This document shows, one piece after another, positions 15,042 to 22,358 of a stretch of DNA of 45,415 bases (within the stretch, counting starts at the first letter, position 1; the number at the start of each line of letters is the position of its first letter). The position numbers and the translations under genes are program-made. The notes beneath the pieces are model-generated. The model ran no database searches and was not told the origin of the DNA. It saw nothing but the letters and a program-made list of their open reading frames with translations. The stretch comes from CAJXZP01 sp964195485 (GTDB lineage Bacteria > Bacteroidota > Bacteroidia > Flavobacteriales_G > Salibacteraceae), in assembly GCA_964195485.1 (NCBI GenBank), contig CAXMPG010000102.1:1-45415 (forward strand). The letters run 5' to 3'.

Positions 15042-15362
15042 GTCTTTATGTTTTTTGATTTCTGAACAAAGGTATGGCACTGCGTACCTCTCACCAAAAA
15101 CACCTCATCGTTACTATCTGATTTTAAGCTATTTACGATGTGAGTTGCAAATCATAAAACCACTTAAATAATATAGTTACCATCAAACACATCTTAACCC
15201 CGTAAAATAAAAAGTAATGCAACTCATACTATTTCCTGTTTTTAAGAGGTTAAAAAGGGCCTATTTAACTGTTTTCTTACGCTTAGTATTTGCCCAAAAC
15301 AACTTGCTAGTAGTTCTAGTATGAAATGCTACTTTTGCAGCCATTAATTTAAGCAAATAACA
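15042..15362. other. Intergenic region before lysS
   Basis: 321 bp without a gene. It holds the lysS promoter at its right end and two oppositely oriented copies of TGAGTTGCA/TGCAACTCA (15141-15149 and 15218-15226), 68 bp apart. No T-box, attenuator or small RNA structure was recognised. Confidence 0.4.
15330..15337 (+). promoter_or_regulatory. lysS promoter -7 element
   Basis: TACTTTTG matches TAnnTTTG exactly and ends 25 bp before the lysS ATG. A TTG at 15304-15306 is somewhat far (about 23 bp) to act as the -33 element. Confidence 0.5.
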
Positions 15363-17081
15363 ATGTCGCAATTATCAGAACAAGAAGTAGTTCGTAGAGA
15401 AGCTATGAACAAACTTCGGGAGTTAGGTATTAATCCCTACCCTGCCGCAGAGTATGTAACCACACATTACTCTGAGCAAGTAAAGACCATTTTCGAGAAA
15501 GAAGGTGAGTTAAAAGAAATCACACTAGCTGGTCGTATTATGGCGAAGCGGGTAATGGGTAAGGCATCATTTGCAGAAATAAAGGACAAGGAAGGAAGAA
15601 TACAACTCTATTTTAATAGAGATGAAATTTGTACTACCGATGATAAAACCATGTATAATGTGGTTTTCAAGAAGCTACTAGATATTGGTGATTTTATTGG
15701 TGTTACTGGATATGCGTTCCGTACACAAGTTGGTGAGATTTCACTTCACGTTACTGGATTTACTGTGTTAAGTAAATCTTTGCGTCCATTACCTATTGTA
15801 AAAACTGATGCAGATGGGAACGTTCATGATGCATTTACGGATCCAGAGCAAAGATACCGTCAGCGTTACGTAGATTTAATTGTAAACGAAGGAGTAAAAG
15901 AAACATTCATTACCCGTACTAAGATAATGAATGCCATGCGTAGCTTTTTCAACGCAGAAGATTATTTAGAGGTAGAAACACCTATATTACAGCCTATTCC
16001 AGGAGGTGCTGCTGCACGTCCGTTTGAAACTCACCATAACGCATTAAACATTCCTCTGTATTTGCGTGTCGCAAATGAGCTGTATTTAAAGCGTCTTATT
16101 GTAGGTGGATTTGATGGCGTGTATGAATTTGCTAAAGATTTTCGTAATGAAGGAATGGATAGAACACATAATCCTGAATTTACAGTTTTGGAAATCTATG
16201 TAGCCTATAAGGATTACCATTGGATGATGAAATTCACCGAAGACATGTTAGCGCATGTTGCTAAAGCTACCAATAATGGCGGCACCCGTGTGAAATTAGG
16301 TGATATGGATATTAACTTTGCTGGTCCTTACCCTAAAATTCCGATTTTAGATGCCATTAAAGCGCACACTGGATATGACCTTAATGGTAAAACAGAAGAA
16401 GAAATCTATAATGTAGCTAAAGATTTAGCTATTGACGTAGACCCAAGCATGGGTAAAGGAAAACTGATTGATGAAATATTCGGAGAGAAATGTGAGGCTA
16501 ACTTCATTCAACCTACTTTCATTACCGATTACCCCGTTGAAATGTCTCCTTTATGTAAAAAGCACCGTGACAACCCGGAGTTGACTGAGCGTTTTGAGCT
16601 GATGATTAACGGGAAAGAAGTTGCCAACGCCTATACCGAGTTAAACGATCCAATTGATCAACGTGAGCGTTTTGAATCTCAATTAACACTTAGTGATAAG
16701 GGAGATGACGAGGCGATGTTTATTGATGATGACTTTATTAGAGCATTAGAATACGGTATGCCACCAACATCAGGAATGGGTATTGGGATTGATAGATTAA
16801 CCATGTTGTTAACCAATCAAACCTCTATTCAAGAAGTGTTATTGTTTCCGCAAATGAAACCAGAGAGAAAAATTGTTTTACCTACCGCAGATGATTTTAC
16901 GGCTATTGGCGTTCCTGCTGATTGGGCAGAACAAGTAGTTGGCTTAGGATTCAAAACCATTGCAGAATTTAAGGAAACAAAAACCACTCAATTGCATCAA
17001 AAATTGAATGGTTTAAGAAAGAAAAACAAATTGACTATTCCAGCACTAAAACTAGAAGACGTTGAAGGTTGGATGAGTTAA
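15363..17081 (+). CDS. lysS: Lysyl-tRNA synthetase, class II
   Basis: 572 aa; charges tRNA-Lys. An N-terminal OB-fold anticodon-binding domain (about residues 50-155, including AGRIMAKRVMGKASFAEIKD) precedes the class II catalytic core. Motif 2 is FRNEGMDRTHNPEFT and motif 3 is GMGIGIDRLTML. About 70 extra residues after the core (from VLPTADDFTAIGVPADWAEQVV to the end) resemble a helix-hairpin-helix-like tail and make the protein longer than the ~500-aa bacterial norm; such tails occur in Bacteroidota enzymes. It stands alone between its own promoter and a strong terminator. Confidence 0.97.
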   Translation: MSQLSEQEVVRREAMNKLRELGINPYPAAEYVTTHYSEQVKTIFEKEGELKEITLAGRIMAKRVMGKASFAEIKDKEGRIQLYFNRDEICTTDDKTMYNVVFKKLLDIGDFIGVTGYAFRTQVGEISLHVTGFTVLSKSLRPLPIVKTDADGNVHDAFTDPEQRYRQRYVDLIVNEGVKETFITRTKIMNAMRSFFNAEDYLEVETPILQPIPGGAAARPFETHHNALNIPLYLRVANELYLKRLIVGGFDGVYEFAKDFRNEGMDRTHNPEFTVLEIYVAYKDYHWMMKFTEDMLAHVAKATNNGGTRVKLGDMDINFAGPYPKIPILDAIKAHTGYDLNGKTEEEIYNVAKDLAIDVDPSMGKGKLIDEIFGEKCEANFIQPTFITDYPVEMSPLCKKHRDNPELTERFELMINGKEVANAYTELNDPIDQRERFESQLTLSDKGDDEAMFIDDDFIRALEYGMPPTSGMGIGIDRLTMLLTNQTSIQEVLLFPQMKPERKIVLPTADDFTAIGVPADWAEQVVGLGFKTIAEFKETKTTQLHQKLNGLRKKNKLTIPALKLEDVEGWMS

Positions 17082-17100
17082 AAAAATACTTCATTAAACA

Positions 17101-17133
17101 AAAAATGCCGAATCGATTGATTCGGCATTTTTT
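17101..17133. terminator. Bidirectional terminator between lysS and the TPR lipoprotein gene
   Basis: A perfect 14-bp inverted repeat (17101-17114 with 17119-17132, loop GATT) has A-rich left and T-rich right flanks and lies between convergent genes. Confidence 0.88.
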
Positions 17134-17162
17134 ATGCGCTTATAATTCGTTTACGTTTGTTA

Positions 17163-18173
17163 TTAATTAACCCTACTCATGCCTTTAGCTGCGGGCGTAT
17201 AATCTGGTTTTAGCTCTAATGTTTTTTCGTAATCAATACGCGCCTGTGGAATCAAATCCATTCTTTCAAAGGCTAGACCTCTATTGTAATACCCTTTAAA
17301 GTTATACGGATTTAAGGCCAACACTTTGTCGTAATACTTAATAGCACTATCATTTTCATTCAATAATTCTAGGTACACAAATCCGATATTGAAATACGCA
17401 TCATGGTAATTATCGTTAACTCGAATAATATGCTGGTACTCTGCGATTGCTGCTTCTGCTAAACCCCACTTTTGTAAATGCGAGCCAAAGGCGTATAGCG
17501 CATCAATATTGTTAGAGTCTATTCGTAGTGCGTTTTCATAGAAAGCGCCCGCTAAAGTATCCTCTGCAGCGTCATACATATATCCTAACTGCAACCATGA
17601 TTCAATATAGTCGTTATCTTGTTCGGTAGAGGTTCTGAAATTAGAAACTGCAAGTTTAAAACTACCTAATTCTTTATACGCTAGCCCTTTTAAGTAATAA
17701 GGCTCTGATAAATACTGATTTTGCTTTAACACGGTATTCGTATAAACAAAAACATCATCATGTAATCCAGAAATCAAGCTTATCCAACCCATTTTCATGT
17801 TGGCGTGAATATTATTCTCCTCTATTTTTAATACCGTTAAATACGTGCTTTTTGCCGCCAATAAATCGCTTGCTTCATAATACGCATCTGCTTTGAATAG
17901 GAAGTAATTGACATTAGATGAATCTATACCAATAGCTCTATCCGCTTCTTGCATTGCGGACTGCAGATTGTTATTATCCAAAAAGTATCGTGCCTTAGCG
18001 ATATACAGTTCCGGGTCATTAGGTGACGCAATAATTTGCGTATTAATCCACCCTAGAGAATCCATTAGTTTAGCGGTTGGATCTTCCACCACACTTTCAG
18101 CATCCTTATCAGCGGTTTCGGTACACGAAACAACCACTAATGCCATGAATAAGAAAAATAGAAATTTCTTCAT
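17163..18173 (-). CDS. TPR-repeat lipoprotein
   Basis: 336 aa. A lipoprotein signal ends at Cys17 (ALVVVSC). The rest is a run of about eight tetratricopeptide repeats, for example PELYIAKARYFLDNNNLQSAMQEADRAI, PYYLKGLAYKELGSFKLAVSNF, DAYFNIGFVYLELLNENDSAIKYYDKVL and KGYYNRGLAFERMDLIPQARIDYEKTL. This implies a protein-binding scaffold attached to a membrane facing the periplasm. The partner is unknown. It is downstream of recA on the same strand but separated by a 99-bp gap with a hairpin, so co-transcription is doubtful. Confidence 0.88.
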   Translation of the reverse strand: MKKFLFFLFMALVVVSCTETADKDAESVVEDPTAKLMDSLGWINTQIIASPNDPELYIAKARYFLDNNNLQSAMQEADRAIGIDSSNVNYFLFKADAYYEASDLLAAKSTYLTVLKIEENNIHANMKMGWISLISGLHDDVFVYTNTVLKQNQYLSEPYYLKGLAYKELGSFKLAVSNFRTSTEQDNDYIESWLQLGYMYDAAEDTLAGAFYENALRIDSNNIDALYAFGSHLQKWGLAEAAIAEYQHIIRVNDNYHDAYFNIGFVYLELLNENDSAIKYYDKVLALNPYNFKGYYNRGLAFERMDLIPQARIDYEKTLELKPDYTPAAKGMSRVN

Positions 18174-18188
18174 TTTTATAAAATATTA

Positions 18189-18220
18189 AGCCCCGAAAAT
18201 ACATACGTATAATCGGGGCT
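18189..18220 (-). terminator. Hairpin after recA, just upstream of the TPR lipoprotein gene
   Basis: AGCCCCGA (18189-18196) and TCGGGGCT (18213-18220) form a GC-rich 8-bp stem with a 16-nt loop. On the minus strand only a weak U tract follows. It may end recA transcription or be a leader hairpin 15 bp before the lipoprotein start. Confidence 0.45.
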
Positions 18221-18272
18221 CGAAATTAGGTTTTAAAACAGTTTTCTCAAAAGAGAATTAGCTTATTACCAA

Positions 18273-19280
18273 TTACTTCTTGTTTTCTTCTAACGCAACA
18301 CGGATTTTAGCTTCAATTTCATCTGCTAATTCCGGGTTATCTTCTATTAATTGCTTCACAGCATCTCTACCTTGTCCAAGTTTGGTTTCTCCGTAACTAA
18401 ACCAAGAACCACTTTTCTTTACAATTTCTAGATCCACACCTAAGTCCAAAATCTCTCCAGAACGAGAAATTCCTTTTCCGTACATGATATCAAACTCTGC
18501 TTTTGTAAATGGTGGAGCTACTTTATTTTTCACCACCTTAACACGTGTATGGTTTCCAACTACGGCATCGCCACTTTTAATTTGACCAATTCTACGAATA
18601 TCTAATCTTACAGAAGCGTAAAACTTAAGTGCATTACCACCGGTTGTTGTTTCAGGGTTCCCGAACATTACACCAATTTTTTCACGCAACTGGTTAATGA
18701 AAATTACGGTACAATTGGTTTTACTAATCGTTCCGGTTAATTTTCTAAGTGCTTGAGACATTAAACGTGCATGAAGACCCATTTTGCTATCACCCATTTC
18801 GCCTTCAATCTCCGCTCTTGGAGTTAAAGCTGCTACAGAATCAATAACTACGATGTCAACAGCTCCTGAACGAATTAAATTATCCGCAATTTCAAGTGCT
18901 TGCTCTCCGTTATCTGGCTGAGATATTAAAAGATTAGCGGTATCAACCCCTAAAGACTCGGCATAAAATCTATCAAATGCGTGCTCTGCATCAATCATTA
19001 CTGCTGTACCACCTTGCTTTTGAGATTCGGCCATCATATGAATTGCCAAAGTTGTTTTACCCGAAGATTCTGGTCCGTAAATCTCAATGATTCTACCTTT
19101 AGGAATACCATTAACACCCAGTGCCATATCAAGAGTGATTGAACCAGATGGTATCACGTCTACTTTTTCAATAGCAGAATCTCCCAATTTCATGATTGAT
19201 CCTTTACCGTAACTTTTTTCCAACTTATCCATTGTAAGTTGTAATGCTTTCGATTTTTCTGATGCTGCGTCTTTTGCCAT
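18273..19280 (-). CDS. recA: Recombinase RecA
   Basis: 335 aa; ATP-dependent strand exchange and SOS co-protease. Walker A is GPESSGKT (residues 69-76), Walker B is VDIVVIDSVAAL, and the L2 DNA-binding loop is within FGNPETTTGGNALKFYAS. Length and N-terminus are typical; the C-terminal tail is short and acidic-to-mixed (EIEAKIRVALEENKK). A -7 element TACGTTTG lies at 19310-19317 on the minus strand and is overlapped by an imperfect dyad (GCAAaCgtaTGcTTGC), a possible repressor site, although LexA motifs in this phylum are not well enough known to name it. Confidence 0.98.
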   Translation of the reverse strand: MAKDAASEKSKALQLTMDKLEKSYGKGSIMKLGDSAIEKVDVIPSGSITLDMALGVNGIPKGRIIEIYGPESSGKTTLAIHMMAESQKQGGTAVMIDAEHAFDRFYAESLGVDTANLLISQPDNGEQALEIADNLIRSGAVDIVVIDSVAALTPRAEIEGEMGDSKMGLHARLMSQALRKLTGTISKTNCTVIFINQLREKIGVMFGNPETTTGGNALKFYASVRLDIRRIGQIKSGDAVVGNHTRVKVVKNKVAPPFTKAEFDIMYGKGISRSGEILDLGVDLEIVKKSGSWFSYGETKLGQGRDAVKQLIEDNPELADEIEAKIRVALEENKK

Positions 19281-19308
19281 GTTTGTTGTTTTATTAACTA
19301 ATTACTCT

Positions 19309-19324
19309 GCAAACGTATGCTTGC
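19309..19324 (-). promoter_or_regulatory. recA promoter -7 element with overlapping imperfect dyad
   Basis: TACGTTTG (minus strand, 19310-19317) fits TAnnTTTG. The surrounding 16 bp form an imperfect palindrome with outer halves GCAA and TTGC. The dyad may be an operator or chance. Confidence 0.4.
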
Positions 19325-19386
19325 AAACCGTAATGTATTTGAGGTGTGAATTTTTAATGAAAAAAGTTTAAAATAAATTAATCTTC

Positions 19387-19851
19387 TTACGCACTAAGTA
19401 ATTCTAACACCTGCTCGGTGTGTGTTTTTGTTTTTACTTTAAGGATTACTTTTTCTATTATGCCTTCCTCATTAATAATAAAGGTTTCTCGGTGAATACC
19501 GTCATATTCTCTACCCATAAATTTTTTAAGCCCCCAAACTCCGTACGATTTAATGATTTCCTTTTCTTCGTCTGCAATTAGCGTAAAAGGGAGTTCATAC
19601 TTCTCTGTGAATTTTTGATGACGTTTCACACTATCAGCAGAAACGCCAATAACTACAAAACCTTTCTTGGTTAAATCTGAATAATTCTCTCCAAGATTAC
19701 ACGCTTGAGCCGTACAGCCAGGAGTCATATCTTTAGGGTAGAAATATAAAATTACTTTTTTACCTTTATAATCAGACAACTTAACCGTTTCTTCATTTTG
19801 ATTAATCCCTGAAAATTCTGGTGCTTTATCGCCTTCCTTTAAATGTGTCAT
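19387..19851 (-). CDS. bcp: Thioredoxin-dependent peroxiredoxin, BCP/PrxQ type
   Basis: 154 aa. YPKDMTPGCTAQAC carries the peroxidatic Cys46 and, five residues on, Cys51 as the likely resolving Cys, the BCP (PrxQ) arrangement. It reduces hydrogen and organic peroxides in the cytoplasm using thioredoxin. The start ATG at 19851 gives the family's canonical N-terminus (LKEGDKAPEFSG). A TATTTTTG -7 element lies at 19871-19878 on the minus strand, with two tandem TTAACAA palindromes further upstream that could bind an activator. Confidence 0.95.
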   Translation of the reverse strand: MTHLKEGDKAPEFSGINQNEETVKLSDYKGKKVILYFYPKDMTPGCTAQACNLGENYSDLTKKGFVVIGVSADSVKRHQKFTEKYELPFTLIADEEKEIIKSYGVWGLKKFMGREYDGIHRETFIINEEGIIEKVILKVKTKTHTEQVLELLSA

Positions 19852-19870
19852 TTTCCTGATTTGATTGGGT

Positions 19871-19878
19871 CAAAAATA
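19871..19878 (-). promoter_or_regulatory. bcp promoter -7 element
   Basis: TATTTTTG on the minus strand fits TAnnTTTG exactly and lies 19 bp before the bcp ATG. Confidence 0.45.
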
Positions 19879-19919
19879 ATGGAATAACACGAGTAAAATC
19901 ATCCCGTACCGATAAAGAA

Positions 19920-19956
19920 TTAACAATTGTTAAAATATTTAACAACCATTGTTAAA
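19920..19956. promoter_or_regulatory. Tandem TTAACAA/TTGTTAA palindromes
   Basis: A perfect 14-bp palindrome TTAACAATTGTTAA (19920-19933) is followed by TTTAACAA-CCA-TTGTTAAA (19938-19956), a perfect 8-bp inverted repeat. Their centres are 20.5 bp apart, close to two helical turns, so two dimers could bind the same DNA face. They lie about 60-85 bp upstream of the predicted bcp start and on the other side face the DUF302 gene. Confidence 0.45.
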
Positions 19957-20084
19957 GAGGTCCTGTAAATAGGCTTTTCACCCATTCCAGCAGCATAAAA
20001 AAACGCCAATTTACAATTACCATATCTACCACACCATTCTAGCTCACACGCAGCTATTTATCGCGCACATACGCCAGTTAATAC

Positions 20085-20129
20085 TGTGATTATTATCACT
20101 TTAATTACGACTCTAACCACTTAAATTTG
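20085..20129 (+). promoter_or_regulatory. DUF302 gene promoter with Crp-type site
   Basis: TGTGA-N6-TCACT (20085-20100) is one base from the Crp consensus. The -7 element TAAATTTG (20122-20129) fits TAnnTTTG. Distance from site centre to the -7 element is 29.5 bp, the same as at norC and consistent with class II activation. Confidence 0.6.
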
Positions 20130-20151
20130 CCAAGAATTAAAACGAAAAGAA

Positions 20152-20538
20152 ATGAGCTATTTTATAGAAAAGACAGTGAAAATGGGGTTTGACCAGGCAG
20201 TTACCGCCATTACAGCCACCTTAAAGGAACAGGGTTTTGGGATTGTATCTGACATTGATTTTAGTGGTTCAATTATGAAAAATCTTGGAAAAGAAATAGC
20301 TCCATATAGACTTTTGGGTGCCTGTAACCCTGGTTACGCATATGATGCTATTACAGCAGAACCTGAGATTGGTGTTTTACTACCTTGTGGTATTGCGGTT
20401 CGTCAACTTAACGGAAACAATGTTAGTGTTTCTGCCATTGACCCAGATGCATTAATGCTTGCTGTTAAAAATGACAAATTGGATCAATTTGTGAATGAGG
20501 TAAAAGAAAAACTAACTAACGCCATTAATAATTTATAA
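20152..20538 (+). CDS. DUF302 domain protein
   Basis: 128 aa, no signal peptide. The sequence MSYFIEKTVKMGFDQAVTAITATLKEQGFGIVSDID and the segment YRLLGACNPGYAYDAI...GVLLPCGIAVRQ are characteristic of DUF302 proteins, small single-domain proteins of unknown function often found with redox or respiratory genes. Two cysteines (ACNP; LPCG) are conserved-looking. It is monocistronic, bounded by its own promoter with a Crp-like site and by a strong terminator, suggesting a separately regulated stress or respiratory function. Confidence 0.88.
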   Translation: MSYFIEKTVKMGFDQAVTAITATLKEQGFGIVSDIDFSGSIMKNLGKEIAPYRLLGACNPGYAYDAITAEPEIGVLLPCGIAVRQLNGNNVSVSAIDPDALMLAVKNDKLDQFVNEVKEKLTNAINNL

Positions 20539-20565
20539 CCTTTTACACCATTAATTTACTTTAGG

Positions 20566-20593
20566 AAAGGAGCCGTCATTTGCTCCTTTTTTT
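20566..20593 (+). terminator. Terminator of the DUF302 gene
   Basis: AAAGGAGC (20566-20573) and GCTCCTTT (20582-20589), 8-nt loop, followed by a T-run to 20593. Classical intrinsic terminator. Confidence 0.85.
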
Positions 20594-20616
20594 AGGAGAT
20601 ATATTTACGAAAAGAA

Positions 20617-21054
20617 CTAAACCCCAATATCCTCGTTCCACAATTCGGGCTTATCCCTAATAAATTGTGTCATTATATGTTGGCATTCCTCATTATGCGC
20701 AACCTCTATCTCAACACCTCTTGATTTCAATAAATTTTCGTCACCCATAAAGGTTACATTTTCACCAATGACCACCTTTTTTATTCCGTACAATAAAATA
20801 GCACCTGAACACATAGGACATGGTGATAACGTAGTATACAACGTACAATCTCTATATACATTAGCCGGTTGACGCCCAGCATTTTCAAACGCATCCATTT
20901 CTCCATGAAGAATTACACTGCCGTTTTGAACTCTACGGTTATGTCCTCGTCCAATAATTTTGTCTTTATACACGATAACGGACCCTATTGGAATCCCGCC
21001 TTCATCTAGCCCCTTCTGAGCTTCAATAATAGCTTCTTGTAAGTATTTGTTCAT
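20617..21054 (-). CDS. Cytosine deaminase, fungal FCY1 type (CDA fold)
   Basis: 145 aa. Zinc-site residues of the cytidine deaminase fold are present: His50 and Glu52 in LHGEMDAFENAG, and Cys79/Cys82 in TTLSPCPMCSGAILLYG. The last third (VIGENVTFMGDENLL..RGVEIEVAHNEEC...FIRDKPELWNEDIG) follows yeast cytosine deaminase FCY1 almost segment by segment, which separates it from tRNA adenosine deaminase TadA and guanine deaminase. It should convert cytosine to uracil for pyrimidine salvage. It follows the GNAT gene with a 2-bp gap. E. coli CodA is an unrelated amidohydrolase, so that symbol is not used. Confidence 0.85.
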   Translation of the reverse strand: MNKYLQEAIIEAQKGLDEGGIPIGSVIVYKDKIIGRGHNRRVQNGSVILHGEMDAFENAGRQPANVYRDCTLYTTLSPCPMCSGAILLYGIKKVVIGENVTFMGDENLLKSRGVEIEVAHNEECQHIMTQFIRDKPELWNEDIGV

Positions 21055-21056
21055 GG

Positions 21057-21569
21057 CTATGCTTTTAAAAATTCAGATTTCGATACCGTATATCTTCTAT
21101 CCATACATTGATCACTTTCGTTAAAAAACTCCTTACCAGCGATCATAAATTTCTCTAGTATTTTTATGGATGGTAAATTCTCTATGTACACATCTCCGAT
21201 AATAAAAGGGCAATTTTTCTCTATAAATCCATATGTCAACAAGCCTTTAGCTACCTCTGTACCATAACCAACACCCCAATATTTTTCTCGTAAACGATAT
21301 GCTAACTCATCTTGGTTTTCCTCATTTTTTAGAAACCCACAAAGTCCGATAAACTCATCGCTACCTTTTACGGTCATAGCCCAAACAGTGGTACTGGAAT
21401 TGGGTTCAAGCTCAATTAATAGAGCCAACTTAGCATCACTTTCGGCCCTTGTCATAGCTCGCCTAGGGACAGGATTCATCACTTTAGGATTTCCCATCAT
21501 ATCGAAAAAATGGTCGGTGTCGTACGTAGTTAATTTACGAATAGAAAGTCGTGTGGTTTGAAAAATCAT
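21057..21569 (-). CDS. GNAT acetyltransferase, RimJ/RimL type
   Basis: 170 aa. The start FQTTRLSIRKLTTYDTDHFFDMM, the acetyl-CoA-binding region around YRLREKYWGVGYGTEVAKGLLTYGF and the IENLPSIKILEKF segment match the Acetyltransf_3 (RimJ/RimL-like) group. Substrate unknown; members act on ribosomal proteins, amino acids or drugs. The ATG at 21569 gives the canonical N-terminus, while 21587 would add six residues. It is the first gene of a pair with the cytosine deaminase (2-bp gap), but no functional link is evident. Confidence 0.88.
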   Translation of the reverse strand: MIFQTTRLSIRKLTTYDTDHFFDMMGNPKVMNPVPRRAMTRAESDAKLALLIELEPNSSTTVWAMTVKGSDEFIGLCGFLKNEENQDELAYRLREKYWGVGYGTEVAKGLLTYGFIEKNCPFIIGDVYIENLPSIKILEKFMIAGKEFFNESDQCMDRRYTVSKSEFLKA

Positions 21570-21588
21570 ATGAAATACTAATTGCATT

Positions 21589-21630
21589 CAAAAATAGGGT
21601 ACAATGAACTCATATCATCATACCCTATTT
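21589..21630 (-). terminator. Terminator of the YiaA-like gene
   Basis: AAATAGGGTA (21592-21601) and TACCCTATTT (21621-21630) form a perfect 10-bp stem; on the minus strand a T-run follows (21589-21594). Confidence 0.7.
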
Positions 21631-21639
21631 GATTTGTGG

Positions 21640-22065
21640 CTATTCTTTTGGTTCAAAATGCTCTTTCTCTTCTGCTATTTCAAACTGTAAATTATCGCGC
21701 GTATTTTTCTGAACGGTAATGGCGCCAAAAATTGCAAGTAAAAAGGAGAAGGTATAAAACCCCTTTTCGCTAGGTAGGAGTTCTGCATTCCATAAGCCAA
21801 TAATCAATAATAGAATAGCTAGGATGGTAGAGAACCAACTTAATCCGTAGTAGATATCGGTTACTTGAAGACCCTCTAAGCGGTCTCTCACACTTTTTTG
21901 TACGGATATCACCGCAAACAACCCAAACATTAATACGGTAAAGTAATATCCTTTCTCATTGAGCATCATATCTGACCTCCATAAGCCAATTAAGAACCCT
22001 GTCATTCCAGCTAATAAAGCAATCCATGATGCCGCAATAAATGCGCCTGACGGTTTTAAATTCAT
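21640..22065 (-). CDS. YiaA/YiaB-family inner membrane protein
   Basis: 141 aa with four hydrophobic helices in two similar halves: FIAASWIALLAGMTGFLIGLW..KGYYFTVLMFGLFAVISVQKSVRD and GLSWFSTILAILLLIIGLWNAELLPSEKGFYTFSFLLAIFGAITVQKNTRD. The repeated (L/G)xEKGxY and ISVQKxxRD signatures are those of YiaA/YiaB two-helix domain proteins, of unknown function. It has its own terminator and appears monocistronic. Confidence 0.85.
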   Translation of the reverse strand: MNLKPSGAFIAASWIALLAGMTGFLIGLWRSDMMLNEKGYYFTVLMFGLFAVISVQKSVRDRLEGLQVTDIYYGLSWFSTILAILLLIIGLWNAELLPSEKGFYTFSFLLAIFGAITVQKNTRDNLQFEIAEEKEHFEPKE

Positions 22066-22358
22066 AGTTTCTAATTTAAATAGTGAGTAAATTTGGATTC
22101 AATAAATACACTTTAATGTGGTAAAAAAACAGAATCACCACAGGCTAGTTTACGAGCTCAATTAAGACTACGTTTTAAAAATTAACATTTATTTAAGGTT
22201 TAAAAGGTAAGTGGGCTGCATAAAACCAACTACTGGGACCATTATCCATTAAATTAGGATTCCACTTTTTCTACTACGAATGAAATTCATAATCTTCCAA
22301 TTAAAACTATACTCCTCTAAATAATTTACTTTCGTCAAATCTAAATCGATGGTCTAAT
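22066..22358. other. Intergenic region between divergent yiaA-like and sensor kinase genes
   Basis: 293 bp. TACTTTCG at 22327-22334 is a 7/8 match to TAnnTTTG and may be the sensor kinase -7 element. Otherwise AT-rich with no gene, RNA or clear operator seen. Confidence 0.35.
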
